Below are positions 7,073 to 15,610 of a stretch of 22,269 nt of DNA, piece after piece. The notes beneath the pieces were generated by a model. The model was given only the letters and a program-made list of their open reading frames with translations, was not told where the DNA came from and made no database searches. Source of the DNA: CAYMRB01 sp964392615 (lineage in GTDB: Bacteria > Planctomycetota > UBA8108); the NCBI GenBank assembly GCA_964392615.1, contig CAYMRB010000123.1, forward strand, positions 1 through 22,269, in the 5' to 3' direction. Made by a program: the position numbers and the translations under genes. The number at the start of each line of letters is the position of its first letter. Within the stretch, counting starts at the first letter, position 1.

Positions 7073-9247
7073 TCAGAACCGCACGCTGGCGTTGACACCG
7101 ATGTTCCGGCCGACACCGTCGACGCCGCTGCCGGGCTCGCGGTAGGTCTTGTCGAGGATGTTCTCGACGAAGAACGCGACGCTGTAGCGGTCGTCCTCGC
7201 TGCGCCAGCCGATCTGGAAGTCGAGCACGCCATAGCCGGGCATGCGGCCAGTCGCGTCGCCGGCCACCGTCAGCCGAATGTCGCCCGAGTCGGGATCGGT
7301 CGGGTCCTCGGCGACCTGGTCGTACGTATCGTGCCAGCGCACCTGAAACAGTCCCCACCACTGTCGGTCGTGCTCGTACTTGAGTCCGCAGCGCCCGTAC
7401 ACGCGGTTCGCGCGCGAGATGTTGTCGGTCTCGACGCCGCCGCCCGCCTGGGGGATGTCCTTCGTCGCTTCGACGAGGCTGACGGAGCCGACGACGGAGA
7501 GTCGCCCATCCTCTGGCATCGGGACGAAGCACAGCCCGAGGTCCCAGGCGACCTCGAAGCCGAAGAGCTCGGCGTCCTGCACGTTGGTGAACTCGCCCGT
7601 GCTGGCGTAGTCGGGCTGAATGAGGTCGTCGATGAACGTGTAGAACGTCGAGACGCCGAAGTGGTCGCGATCCTGTCGCCACCGCCAGCCGATCTCGCCC
7701 GTGTAGCTCACCTCCGGGTCGAGATTCGGACTGCCCTGCGCGTCCATGCCGCTGGAGCCTCGATCGACGGCGCCGTCGAGATTCGTCAGGTTCGGGGCGC
7801 GGAACGCCTTCGACACGCCGACGAAGACGTTCTGGTCCGAGCAGTATTGCCACAGGCCTCGCAGACCGCCCGTGACGTCGGAAGCGTTGCCGTCGACATC
7901 GCCGAACGACCACTCGTAGTGGCTGAGTCGAACGCCGCCGAGGAGGTTGACCGTATCGGTCACATCCCAGCTGTCCTGGACGAAGACGCCGAGCGTCGTG
8001 TAGTCGCTGTCGTCGGAGACCGTCGTGCGGTTGGACCAGTTCTGGGTCTGGTAGGGGGTCGCGAGGGTCGGGTCGGTCGAGCCGTTCGGCGAGCGGTATT
8101 CCTCGAAGTCGTTGCTGGTGTTCTCGAAGATTCCGGTCACGCCCCACGTGACCTCGTGGGAATCGTCGCTGCCGAGAAGCGTCGTGGCCTGCAGGTCGAG
8201 GCCGAACGCGTCGAGCGCGTCTTCCTTCTCGCGCAGACGGTACCGCCCGCTGCTGATCTGCTCGCGGGTTTGATCCTCGAAGTGGTGATGCCACCAGAAC
8301 GTGCTTTGAAGGCGATCCAGCCACTCGTGCTCCACGTCCCACGTGTCCCGCAGGTGCACGTAGGTGAACGTCTGCGGATCGAATTCGCGCGAGATGCGGG
8401 AGGCGCTTCCGGTGTTCTCGAAGTACCCGTCCGGTCGCGCGGCGTCGGTCTGCCTCGTGTGGCCGGCCTTGATGTCCACGCGGTGATCTTCGAAGCCCAG
8501 GTACGACAGGCGGAACGCGCCGGCGAGCTGCTCGTACGACGTGTTGGGAATCTCGTCGTAGCCTGTGGAGCCGTCGAAGACCCGGCTCTCGAAGTGCTTG
8601 CCGCCGACGCGGTCATGATAGTCCCTGCCGTCCAGGTCGATCGAGTAGGCCCAGTCGCCGTACGTCCCGTCGAGCCCGCCCTGCAGGATCGCGCCGTTGG
8701 CCAGGTCGACGCGCGATCGCAGCCACGGAGAGACGATCGCGTCCACGCCGCGGCCCGCGTCGGCGAGGTTGAAGTCGAGGGTACCCGTCAGGCCATCCGA
8801 GCCGTTGGCGACCGAGGACGCTCCGAGGATCACGTCGATCGACTGCAGGCTCGAGTCCGGTATGAAGGCCGCGTACTGATTCGGGCCCGGCCGCATGAAC
8901 GCGTGACTGTAGCGCACGCCGTCGAGGAGGAGCAGCGTCTGCTCGCCGGTGAGGCCGCGAATGAAGGGGCTCGTCTGATTCGGCGCCGTGTGCTGGATGA
9001 ACACGCCCGGGCCGTAATTGATCCGATCGAGGCCCGTCCGGCCGATCGCGTCGGTCAGGACGCCACGATCGTGCCGGTAGAACGCGTACGGCTGCAGGAA
9101 GGGCGCGTCCGTGAGCCGTGTGCCGGTCACCTCGGCGACGGGAAGAACCACATCGCCGCCTGGATCGGGGACGGGATCTTCGGAGCGGATCGCAGGGGGC
9201 GCCGCGAGGACGGCGAGCAGGGCGGCGAGCGAGGTCGAAACGCGCAT
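7073..9247 (-). CDS. TonB-dependent outer-membrane receptor
   Basis: A 724-residue outer-membrane transporter. A signal peptide (MRVSTSLAALLAVLAAPPAI) is followed by a plug domain of about 120 residues with the usual landmarks FIRGLTGEQTLLLLDGVRY and IDVILGASSVANGSDGLTG, then a 22-strand-type barrel rich in aromatic beta-strands. The C-terminus reads NIGVNASVRF with the terminal Phe expected for BAM insertion, and FFVENILDKTYREPGSGV is the classic penultimate-strand motif. The internal ATG at 9247 was chosen over 9301 because it starts exactly at the signal peptide. The ligand is unknown. No cobalamin riboswitch fits in the 109-base upstream spacer, and no siderophore or exbB/exbD/tonB genes are present. 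It lies downstream of the two guanidine-enzyme genes on the same strand and may be cotranscribed with them. Confidence 0.93.
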   Translation of the reverse strand: MRVSTSLAALLAVLAAPPAIRSEDPVPDPGGDVVLPVAEVTGTRLTDAPFLQPYAFYRHDRGVLTDAIGRTGLDRINYGPGVFIQHTAPNQTSPFIRGLTGEQTLLLLDGVRYSHAFMRPGPNQYAAFIPDSSLQSIDVILGASSVANGSDGLTGTLDFNLADAGRGVDAIVSPWLRSRVDLANGAILQGGLDGTYGDWAYSIDLDGRDYHDRVGGKHFESRVFDGSTGYDEIPNTSYEQLAGAFRLSYLGFEDHRVDIKAGHTRQTDAARPDGYFENTGSASRISREFDPQTFTYVHLRDTWDVEHEWLDRLQSTFWWHHHFEDQTREQISSGRYRLREKEDALDAFGLDLQATTLLGSDDSHEVTWGVTGIFENTSNDFEEYRSPNGSTDPTLATPYQTQNWSNRTTVSDDSDYTTLGVFVQDSWDVTDTVNLLGGVRLSHYEWSFGDVDGNASDVTGGLRGLWQYCSDQNVFVGVSKAFRAPNLTNLDGAVDRGSSGMDAQGSPNLDPEVSYTGEIGWRWRQDRDHFGVSTFYTFIDDLIQPDYASTGEFTNVQDAELFGFEVAWDLGLCFVPMPEDGRLSVVGSVSLVEATKDIPQAGGGVETDNISRANRVYGRCGLKYEHDRQWWGLFQVRWHDTYDQVAEDPTDPDSGDIRLTVAGDATGRMPGYGVLDFQIGWRSEDDRYSVAFFVENILDKTYREPGSGVDGVGRNIGVNASVRF

Positions 9248-9356
9248 GGGTTCTCGAATCCGGAAGCGGGGAAGAACGGCACCTGGGGGGCGTTGACCCA
9301 TCGATACGCCGGTGGTGCGGGCCGGGTTCGGTAGCCTCCGGTTTTTTTCCCGGGCG

Positions 9357-10646
9357 CTACTGCGGATCGACTGCGTCTCGCACGAGCGGCATCGTCATGC
9401 AGCGCGGCCCGCCTCGGGCGCGGGAGAGTTCCTCGCCCGCGACGAGGATCGCGTACTTGCGGTCATCGTCGAAGTCGTACAAGCAGCGACCGTCGTCGTC
9501 GAACGCCATGTCGGCGATCGAGACGACATCGTAGCCCCGGCGTCCGAGCTCCTCGGCCGTCGCCGTGTTGCGGTGATAGATCAGCACGACGCCGGGCCGC
9601 ACGGCGAACGAGTTCGCCCCGTCGGTCCACTGCTCGCGCGTTTGCGAGATGTAGCTGGCTGGGCCGCCGCAGCAGATGGGCGTCAGGTCGACGCCGACCT
9701 CGCGCAGCGCGTCGAGGAGCGACGGGCGTCGCCGGCCCCAATCGTCCGGGTCGCGCAGGTCGATGCGGATGACGCTGAGCGTCTCCGCGCGGCCGCGCAG
9801 AATGAGCGGCGCGTAGGCGAGGCACTCGTCTCGCGAGGTCCGCGTGAAGATGGTGTCGAGGTGCATCACGCTCCGCTTGCGCGGCATCGGCACCATGATG
9901 AGCGTCTCGAAGGTATTCGTGGCTCGCAGCGCGCGTACGAGACGGTCGACGGCGCGCTCCATCGTCCGCTCGCTGATACCGACGATAACGACGCCCTCGT
10001 GAAAGACGAGCACGTCGCCGCCTTCGATCGTCAGCGGCACGTTTTGCAGCCACGTGTGCCCGCGACCGGCGCGCAGGAAGTCCTCGAGCACGACGGAGTC
10101 GGACAGCTCGGGGTGGTACTCGAAGATGTGGCGGCTCAGAAGCGGCTCGCGCTGGCGGGCCAAGCGGCTCATCGACGAGATGACGACTCCCGAGCCGAGC
10201 ACGATCTGCGGGTCGCGGCTGAAGAGCAGATTCGGCAGCGGCGCGAGCTTGAACAAGCCGTCCGGCTCGAGCTTGTCCGGTCGCGCGAGGCGGCCGTGGA
10301 TGAGGGCATCGGCGAGCTCGGCGGGCGCGAGGCCCTCGAGCTCGTGGATGATGTCCAGAGACAGCCCCTCGAGCTCTTGAAGCTTGACGAGCAGCCCGCG
10401 GATGGCGGCGGAATCGGCCTCCAGCGCCGTGTGCAGGAGGTCGGCCGAGTCCCAGGTCCGCACGCCCAAACGTTCCAGGACGGCGCGATACCGGCGGTGC
10501 TCGAGACGCGCGCGCGGGCCGTAGAGGATGTCGTCGAACAGCAGCTCGCTCATCATCGATGGCGGCATGTTGTCGACCTCGGCGCCGGGCTCGTGGACGA
10601 GAACGTCGCGCAGGCGACCGATTTCCGAGTAGACGCTGAGCTTCAT
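9357..10646 (-). CDS. arcA: Arginine deiminase
   Basis: Predicted to hydrolyse L-arginine to citrulline and ammonia (EC 3.5.3.6). The 429-residue protein is close to the usual 400-420. All expected catalytic positions of the guanidine-modifying superfamily can be seen: D145 in NLLFSRDPQ, E208 in TIEGGDVLV, H262 and D264 in MHLDTIFT, and the nucleophile C416 in GGPRCMTMPLVRD. The N-terminus KLSVYSEIGRLRDVLVHEPG is also characteristic. The ATG at 10646 aligns with the family start; an SD-like AAAGG is about 12 bases upstream. No arcB, arcC or arcD gene lies in the window, so the ATP-yielding deiminase pathway is not evident here. A second enzyme of the same fold lies 101 bases upstream on the same strand. 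Confidence 0.93.
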   Translation of the reverse strand: MKLSVYSEIGRLRDVLVHEPGAEVDNMPPSMMSELLFDDILYGPRARLEHRRYRAVLERLGVRTWDSADLLHTALEADSAAIRGLLVKLQELEGLSLDIIHELEGLAPAELADALIHGRLARPDKLEPDGLFKLAPLPNLLFSRDPQIVLGSGVVISSMSRLARQREPLLSRHIFEYHPELSDSVVLEDFLRAGRGHTWLQNVPLTIEGGDVLVFHEGVVIVGISERTMERAVDRLVRALRATNTFETLIMVPMPRKRSVMHLDTIFTRTSRDECLAYAPLILRGRAETLSVIRIDLRDPDDWGRRRPSLLDALREVGVDLTPICCGGPASYISQTREQWTDGANSFAVRPGVVLIYHRNTATAEELGRRGYDVVSIADMAFDDDGRCLYDFDDDRKYAILVAGEELSRARGGPRCMTMPLVRDAVDPQ

Positions 10647-10747
10647 GACGACAACGCGCCTTTCAATGCGACCTTTCACAAATCACTGTGCATACGAACG
10701 GCATCTTCGCTCGCTTGCCTTGTTGCGCTCAGTCGACCATGGGCCTT

Positions 10748-11662
10748 TCAGAACAACTCGGCGATCAAGCAGCGCAGGCTGCCGCCGCCCTTTTCCAGCT
10801 CGTCGATCTCGACATCGTGGACGCGGAATCCGTGACGCTCGAGAAACTCGATCGACGACGGACGCAGCGCTCGCGTCGACGTCGCGCTGAATAACACATC
10901 CCGCTCGGTGATCGCGATGCAATTGCCGGAGAACGCGGCCTTTTCATCGTCGCTGAGGACGAGCGTGCGGTCGGGATAGGCGGATTCGATCGCTGCCGCC
11001 GCGTCCGGATCGACGAACGACGGCGGGTGGATCACGCACGCGCGTCCGGCTAGGATCGCGAGCACGAGGTTCGTGTGGTACTCCGACGGAGCGAGGTCGA
11101 AGCGAAACGTCAGGCCGAGGTCGAAGGCAGCGTGCATCGCCTCGCAGCCGGCCTCATCGACGCGTCCGGTCATGCCGCAGTAGCCGACGCCGCGCGACCG
11201 GTCGATAGCCAGACAGCCGGTCAGCTCGGCCACGCAGTCGCGTTCGGACAAGTCCTCGATCTCGTAGCCGAACGTCGCGCCGAGCAGCGTGCGGACGTCC
11301 TCGCGCTTCGCCTCGCGCCGGCGCACGGGGTGGTGCATCGAGCCGACGATCAAGCGGCCGGGCGTGGTCGCCCAGACGTTGTTCGGGTAGATCGCGTCGT
11401 CGAGCCCCTCGCGTCCGGGGACGATCAGAACGGGGACGCCGATCTCGCCGAGGCGGCGGGCGATCGCGGCGTGCTGGGCGAACGCGCGTTCGATGTCGAC
11501 CGCCGTGCCGGCCGCCATATAGCGGTTGTCCGCGGCCGATTCCTCGCTGACGCGGAACCCGATTGGGCTGACGAGCATCGCGGCGCGCAGCGTCGTTTTC
11601 GGAACGGGTGGTGGCAACGCGGCGAAAACGCGGCGAAACTCTGCGGGGCTCTGGACGATCAT
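10748..11662 (-). CDS. Amidinotransferase/DDAH-like guanidine-modifying hydrolase
   Basis: A 304-residue protein of the pentein (guanidine-modifying) superfamily, related to dimethylarginine dimethylaminohydrolases and citrulline-utilisation (CtlX-like) hydrolases. Visible landmarks are LDDAIYPNNVWATT (87-100), VAELTGCLAIDR (144-155), the catalytic His in PSEYHTNLVLAI (H196) and the terminal nucleophile Cys in GGGSLRCLIAELF (C298). Those residues predict an active hydrolase acting on arginine, methylated arginine or citrulline-type substrates; the choice among them is not resolvable from sequence. ATG 11662 is the first start after the shadow region; its SD is weak (AGGT about 14 bases upstream). 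It heads the likely transcription unit with arginine deiminase and the TonB receptor, and is divergent from the CPBP gene across 142 bases. Confidence 0.82.
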   Translation of the reverse strand: MIVQSPAEFRRVFAALPPPVPKTTLRAAMLVSPIGFRVSEESAADNRYMAAGTAVDIERAFAQHAAIARRLGEIGVPVLIVPGREGLDDAIYPNNVWATTPGRLIVGSMHHPVRRREAKREDVRTLLGATFGYEIEDLSERDCVAELTGCLAIDRSRGVGYCGMTGRVDEAGCEAMHAAFDLGLTFRFDLAPSEYHTNLVLAILAGRACVIHPPSFVDPDAAAAIESAYPDRTLVLSDDEKAAFSGNCIAITERDVLFSATSTRALRPSSIEFLERHGFRVHDVEIDELEKGGGSLRCLIAELF

Positions 11663-11804
11663 CGTGTCATGGCGACCTGCAACGATCGGGATCTCGGCAT
11701 TCAGTATCTTCGGAAGCGCCCGGTCGCTGCGCCGAGAAAAACCCGCGCTCTGAATCGGACGGGTTCCGATAACGGCGCGCGCGAGACCAACTGACGGAGC
11801 GAGC

Positions 11805-13337
11805 ATGTTCACGGGTGAAGACGGCCCGGAGCGATTCGACGACCCCGCGCTGGAGATGCAGCCGGAGGGTGCGGCGACCAGAACGCGGCGGACGCTGTGG
11901 TCGCGGCTCTTCGCGTGGCTCCTGATCGGGGGCGTCGTCGTCTTCAGCGTGCTCGAGAATCGTGCCGCCAACGACGAGCGGCGGAAGGAAGAAGGGGCCG
12001 AGCAGTTCTGGATGCTCGAGTTCCAGGGGCGGTACTTCGTCGGCATGAAGACGTGGCTGCCGGCGGTGCAGATGCCGGGTGAGCCGGACGCCGAGCTGAC
12101 GGCGGAGATCGAGGGCGTGCTCGAAGTGTTGGACCACGGGTCCATCGGTCAGCGTCTGCGCTGCGTGGTGCTGCGGGGCGAGGTGTCCGGTGCGAGTCGG
12201 GCGCTCGAGTCGCTGCAGGATCTCGCGTCTCGCATCGAGGCGAACGACGAGGTCGAGACGACCGCGGCGGAGGGCGCTCTGCTCGCGGCGCTCGACACGC
12301 TCTACGGCGACTACTTGCGCGAGGACTGGAAGGCGGCATCGCTCTCGCAGGCCGATCGCGACCTCCTCGTCGAGGAGCTCGGCTGGATCGGCGATCTGGC
12401 CCTCGCGCCGGAGGCGGGCGACGAGGACGCGCGGCAGGAGATCGTCGTCGCCGCGACGATCACGTTCGTCGGAGTCGTGCTGGCGATCCTGGCGTTCTTC
12501 GGGTTTGGGGCGATCGGGTTGGGTGGCGTTATCGTGCTCGTGCTTCTCGTTCGTCAAGGACGCGTGAGGCCGGCGATGGTCACGGCGGAGCGCCGCGGCG
12601 GGGTCTATCTCGAGACGTTCGCCATCTGGCTGCTGGCCTTCCTGGTCGTCGGCAAGCTCACGATGGCGCTGGGCGGCGACGAGTACGGATTGTGGATTCA
12701 GATCCCGGTGTTCTTCGTCAGCCTCGGCGCTCTCGCGTGGGCGCGCGTGCGCGGCGTGCCGTGGCGGGAGATCGCGACGGACATCGGCTGGACGCGCGGG
12801 AAGCGGCCGTTGATCGAGCCGGGGTTCGGTATCGCGGGCTATGCGATGTCGCTGCCGTTTCTCGCCGTCGGCGCGGTGATCACGTTCGTGCTCCTGCAGC
12901 TCGGAGGCGGCTCGCCGCTCGGCATGCTGCTCGCGCAGGCGGGAGGCGAGTTCGAGCCGATTCAGGCACCGTCGCATCCGGCGGTGGAGATGCTCATCGA
13001 GGGGAGCTTGACCGACCGCCTCGTAATCCTCTTCCTCGCGTGTGTCGCAGCGCCGATCGTCGAGGAGACGGTCTTTCGCGGGCTGCTGTTCCGCTACCTA
13101 CGCGAGTCGACGTCGCGTCTCGGCAGGTTCCGGGGGTGGCTCGTCAGCGCGCTCGGTTCGAGCTTCGTGTTCGCCGCCGTGCACCCGCAGGGGCTCGTCG
13201 CGGTGCCGGCGCTGATGGGGCTCGCCGTCGGCTTCTGCCTGATCCGCGAGTGGCGCGGCTCGGTCCTGGCGTGCATGGTCGCGCACGGGATCAACAACTA
13301 CGCCGTGCTCGCGCTGTTGTTACTCGTGACGGCGTAG
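11805..13337 (+). CDS. CPBP-family intramembrane metalloprotease with large soluble insert
   Basis: A 510-residue membrane protein of the CPBP (CAAX-protease and bacteriocin-processing, Abi) family. The catalytic motifs are intact: EETVFRG at 420-426 (E420, E421, R425), FAAVHPQG with H460, and HGINN at 494-498 giving HxxxN. Family members are usually 200-300 residues. This one has a first membrane segment at about 35-50, then some 160 soluble, acidic, mostly helical residues (52-212), then the hydrophobic core with several spans. The start is supported by ACGGAG 5 bases upstream. The substrate is unknown. The soluble insert, probably extracytoplasmic, could recruit a partner. It is followed after 65 bases by the ECF sigma gene, which raises but does not prove a role in anti-sigma proteolysis. 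Confidence 0.88.
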   Translation: MFTGEDGPERFDDPALEMQPEGAATRTRRTLWSRLFAWLLIGGVVVFSVLENRAANDERRKEEGAEQFWMLEFQGRYFVGMKTWLPAVQMPGEPDAELTAEIEGVLEVLDHGSIGQRLRCVVLRGEVSGASRALESLQDLASRIEANDEVETTAAEGALLAALDTLYGDYLREDWKAASLSQADRDLLVEELGWIGDLALAPEAGDEDARQEIVVAATITFVGVVLAILAFFGFGAIGLGGVIVLVLLVRQGRVRPAMVTAERRGGVYLETFAIWLLAFLVVGKLTMALGGDEYGLWIQIPVFFVSLGALAWARVRGVPWREIATDIGWTRGKRPLIEPGFGIAGYAMSLPFLAVGAVITFVLLQLGGGSPLGMLLAQAGGEFEPIQAPSHPAVEMLIEGSLTDRLVILFLACVAAPIVEETVFRGLLFRYLRESTSRLGRFRGWLVSALGSSFVFAAVHPQGLVAVPALMGLAVGFCLIREWRGSVLACMVAHGINNYAVLALLLLVTA

Positions 13338-13402
13338 TGCCGTCCTCCCGCTTGTGTTTCCGACAGACCAGCGGATACTGGGAACCGGTGGCAAACCGCG
13401 AT

Positions 13403-14002
13403 ATGCATGCCGTGACAGCACCCGAATCCAGGACCCCTAGGCCCTCCGCCGTCGACCGGCCGGAGGATGTCGATCACGCCCTGATGGAGCGCATCCAGGC
13501 GGGCGACGACGGCGCGTTCGTCGAACTCGTCGAGCGTTGGCGCCCCGACTTGCTGCGTTTCTTCTACCTGCTCGGAGCGCGGCCGGAGGAGCGAGAGGAC
13601 TGCACGCAGGAGGTGTTCCTGCGGCTCTTTCGTCATCGCGCCCGCTACCGTCCGCATCCCGGTAGCCGCTTTCGCGCGTTCCTGATGCGCATCGCGCGCA
13701 ATGTGTACATCGACGTGATTCGCAAGCAGCGCCGCACGGTTCGCTGTGTCGAGCTGCACGAGGCGACCCTGCCCGCGCACGCTGCCGTCGACGCGCGCGT
13801 CGGCGATGCGATCGATCTCGAGGGTGCGCTGGCGTCGCTGTCCGAGAAGCTGCGCTGGGTGCTGGTCCTGAACATCTGGGAGGGGCTCGAGTACGCTGAC
13901 GTCGCGGCGGTCCTCGGCATTCCGGTCGGGACCGTCAAGAGTCGTATCCACTACGCCCTGTGCAAGCTGCGGGAGGTGCTCCATGTCGACGCGCTCTCCT
14001 GA
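13403..14002 (+). CDS. ECF-type RNA polymerase sigma factor
   Basis: A 199-residue sigma-70 family factor of the extracytoplasmic-function class. Region 2 spans about 39-110, including DCTQEVFLRLFRHRARY and FLMRIARNVYIDVIRKQRR. Region 4 spans about 140-193 with the helix-turn-helix LEYADVAAVLGIPVGTVKSR. It lacks sigma regions 1 and 3, as expected. The start is uncertain: ATG 13403 and GTG 13388 have no SD, and ATG 13484 would trim 27 unconserved residues. The gene overlaps the next one by 20 bases, an arrangement typical of translationally coupled sigma/anti-sigma pairs. It should direct polymerase to a regulon set by signals received by its membrane partner. Confidence 0.92.
   Translation: MHAVTAPESRTPRPSAVDRPEDVDHALMERIQAGDDGAFVELVERWRPDLLRFFYLLGARPEEREDCTQEVFLRLFRHRARYRPHPGSRFRAFLMRIARNVYIDVIRKQRRTVRCVELHEATLPAHAAVDARVGDAIDLEGALASLSEKLRWVLVLNIWEGLEYADVAAVLGIPVGTVKSRIHYALCKLREVLHVDALS
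13971..13976 (+). promoter_or_regulatory. Intragenic Shine-Dalgarno for the anti-sigma gene
   Basis: GGGAGG inside the last codons of the sigma gene lies 6 bases before the ATG at 13983. It decides the start of the anti-sigma gene and indicates translational coupling. Confidence 0.75.
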
Positions 14003-15458
14003 CGCGGGCGGCGGTTGCGGGCTCTCGGTGCAGACGACGCACTGGGTGCGCGGCGAGCTCGACGCGAGGGAAGCGCGCGAGTTCGAGGCTCACCTCGCGT
14101 CGTGCCCGGCGTGCCGCGAGGCGGTCGACGAGATCGGCGTAGTGGTCGGCGCTTGTCGCCGTCACGGCGCGCGATCGTCGATCGAGTTCGCGCAGCAGGA
14201 TCCGAGCAGCGAGATCGTGGCACGAGGGATCCTCGAGCGCGCCCGTGCAGAGGCGGGCCGTGTGATCACGCGACATCGCGCGGTGAGGTGGCTCAGCGCC
14301 GCGGCGGCGGTCATCGTCGTCGGTGCGGTCATCGGAATCGTCCTCGCGTCTCGTTCGCAGTTCGCAACGTCGACGGACTCTCGTGTGGCGGTTGTCACCC
14401 CGAAGGCGCCGGACGACGCGTCGCGTCTTCCGGCAGCTGTCGGTGTCGAGGTGGCGCAGGACGACCTCGCACGACGCGTTGCCGACGCGCAGCGCGATGC
14501 GCTCGCGTGGTTGGTCACCGTCCAGGATGAACGCGGTGCGTGGAGTCCCGGCACGTGGGGCGGCGATGACGACTATCGCGTCGGCGTGACCGGTCTTGCC
14601 GTGATGGCGCTCGCGTCGAGCGAGTCGAGCGAGCACGAGGATGTCGCGCGAGCCGGCGTAGCGTTCCTCCTCGGCGAGCAGCGCGATGACGGTGTCTTCG
14701 GTCCGTCGTCCTACGGCGAGCTGTACAACCACTCGGTCGCGACGTTGGCGCTTCTGGATTTCCACGCGCGTCACGTCGAGGCGACCGATGCGGGAGACAC
14801 GCGAGCTGAGCGTCTGCGCGGCGGGATCGACCGCGCGCTCGATCACCTCGTCGCGGTGCAGACGCGCGGCGGCGCGTGGGGCTATTCGTCCGGAGGATAT
14901 GCGTCCGGAAGAGCGTCCGGAGTGTCGCCGGGCGGCGGTGGCGAGAACCTGTCGGTGTCGATTTGGCCCGTGCAGTGTCTGGTCAAGGCTCGTGAGCTCG
15001 GCTGGCCGAATCTCGACGTCGCGATCGAACGCGGCTTTCGATGGCTCGAGGCCGATCCGGACGCGGGCGGATCGCGTGTGCTCGTCGGCCACGGAGGTCA
15101 CGTGTGCGGCGGCGACGGAAGCGTCAGCGCGCTCGGACTCGCGCTTCGTGACGCGGCACTCGGGCCGTCGAGCGCGGGACGTCGCGCGCTCGACGCGGTG
15201 GCACGCGCGAGCGTGGAGACCGCATCCCACGAGTCTCACGAGGTCGACTACTACCGCGCGTTCTTCTTGTCGCGCGTCCTCGCTGACGGCTCGCAACCCT
15301 GGCAGTCGAAGCTGCGACGGACGACGCGTCAGACGCTTCTGGCGCGGCAGGAGACCGACGGTGATCTGCGCGGCTCGTGGGCCCCGGAGGATCGGTGGAG
15401 CCCTCTCGGCGGGCGACTGTGCTCGACCGCGCTCGCGGCGCTGGCGCTCGGTTCCTGA
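13983..15458 (+). CDS. Membrane anti-sigma factor fused to a squalene-cyclase/prenyltransferase-like toroid
   Basis: A 491-residue predicted single-span membrane protein. The N-terminal cytoplasmic part has a zinc anti-sigma (zf-HC2/ZAS) signature: H20, then H37-x3-C41-x2-C44 in EAHLASCPACREAV. One transmembrane helix lies at about 101-122 (VRWLSAAAAVIVVGAVIGIV). The remaining 360 residues outside the membrane carry repeats of the QxxxGxW type found in terpenoid-cyclase/prenyltransferase alpha-alpha barrels: QDERGAWSPG (181), QRDDGVFGPS (233), QTRGGAWGYS (293) and QETDGDLRGSW (456). The catalytic DxDD of squalene-hopene cyclase is not seen, so this is more likely a ligand- or protein-binding sensor than an enzyme. 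The start is fixed by the SD within the sigma gene. Fusion of anti-sigma and toroid domains is read directly from one uninterrupted frame. Confidence 0.85.
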   Translation: MSTRSPDAGGGCGLSVQTTHWVRGELDAREAREFEAHLASCPACREAVDEIGVVVGACRRHGARSSIEFAQQDPSSEIVARGILERARAEAGRVITRHRAVRWLSAAAAVIVVGAVIGIVLASRSQFATSTDSRVAVVTPKAPDDASRLPAAVGVEVAQDDLARRVADAQRDALAWLVTVQDERGAWSPGTWGGDDDYRVGVTGLAVMALASSESSEHEDVARAGVAFLLGEQRDDGVFGPSSYGELYNHSVATLALLDFHARHVEATDAGDTRAERLRGGIDRALDHLVAVQTRGGAWGYSSGGYASGRASGVSPGGGGENLSVSIWPVQCLVKARELGWPNLDVAIERGFRWLEADPDAGGSRVLVGHGGHVCGGDGSVSALGLALRDAALGPSSAGRRALDAVARASVETASHESHEVDYYRAFFLSRVLADGSQPWQSKLRRTTRQTLLARQETDGDLRGSWAPEDRWSPLGGRLCSTALAALALGS

Positions 15459-15574
15459 GTTTCGAGCTCCGCGGCGATCTTGAAGAGCCTCGCGAATCGC
15501 TCCGTCTCAACGTGAGCGCCGGCGGAACGAACGCGCGCCGCGCTGCCTGCCGCACGCGTTCCGTGTTATTCTCG

Positions 15575-15610
15575 ATGGCTCGGAAACGGCCCGGAGACCC
15601 TATCACATGA
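15575..15610 (+). other. Possible 11-codon upstream ORF overlapping the Gfo/Idh start
   Basis: ATG at 15575 opens a peptide MARKRPGDPIT whose TGA overlaps the ATG of the oxidoreductase gene as ATGA. The downstream gene has no visible SD of its own, so termination-reinitiation could load ribosomes on it. The mini-ORF itself lacks an SD, and such overlaps occur by chance, so this is weak. Confidence 0.2.

Noticed and set aside
6386..9334. A 982-codon + strand open frame across the end of the phosphatase-fold gene and all of the TonB receptor gene
   Set aside because: It is an Arg/Val/Ala/Asp-rich antisense shadow of high-GC coding. Both genes on the expected frames have full family motifs, and the shadow has none.
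9322..9348. CCGG stem followed by seven T's, resembling a + strand terminator
   Set aside because: The stem is only 4 bp and no + strand gene ends nearby; on the - strand, where the genes are, the run is A's before the stem.
9248..9356. Possible cobalamin riboswitch before the TonB receptor
   Set aside because: The spacer is about 109 bases, too short for the full fold, and no B12-box-like sequence was seen.
12692..13402. Upstream extension of the sigma-factor frame to a 436-codon protein
   Set aside because: The extension overlaps the CPBP catalytic region in another frame and is Arg/Ala shadow sequence; ECF factors start close to region 2.
13381..13405. GGAACC that could be the -35 of an autoregulated ECF promoter
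   Set aside because: The matching -10 would fall on the chosen start codon and no GTC-type -10 is present; the hexamer is common at this GC content.
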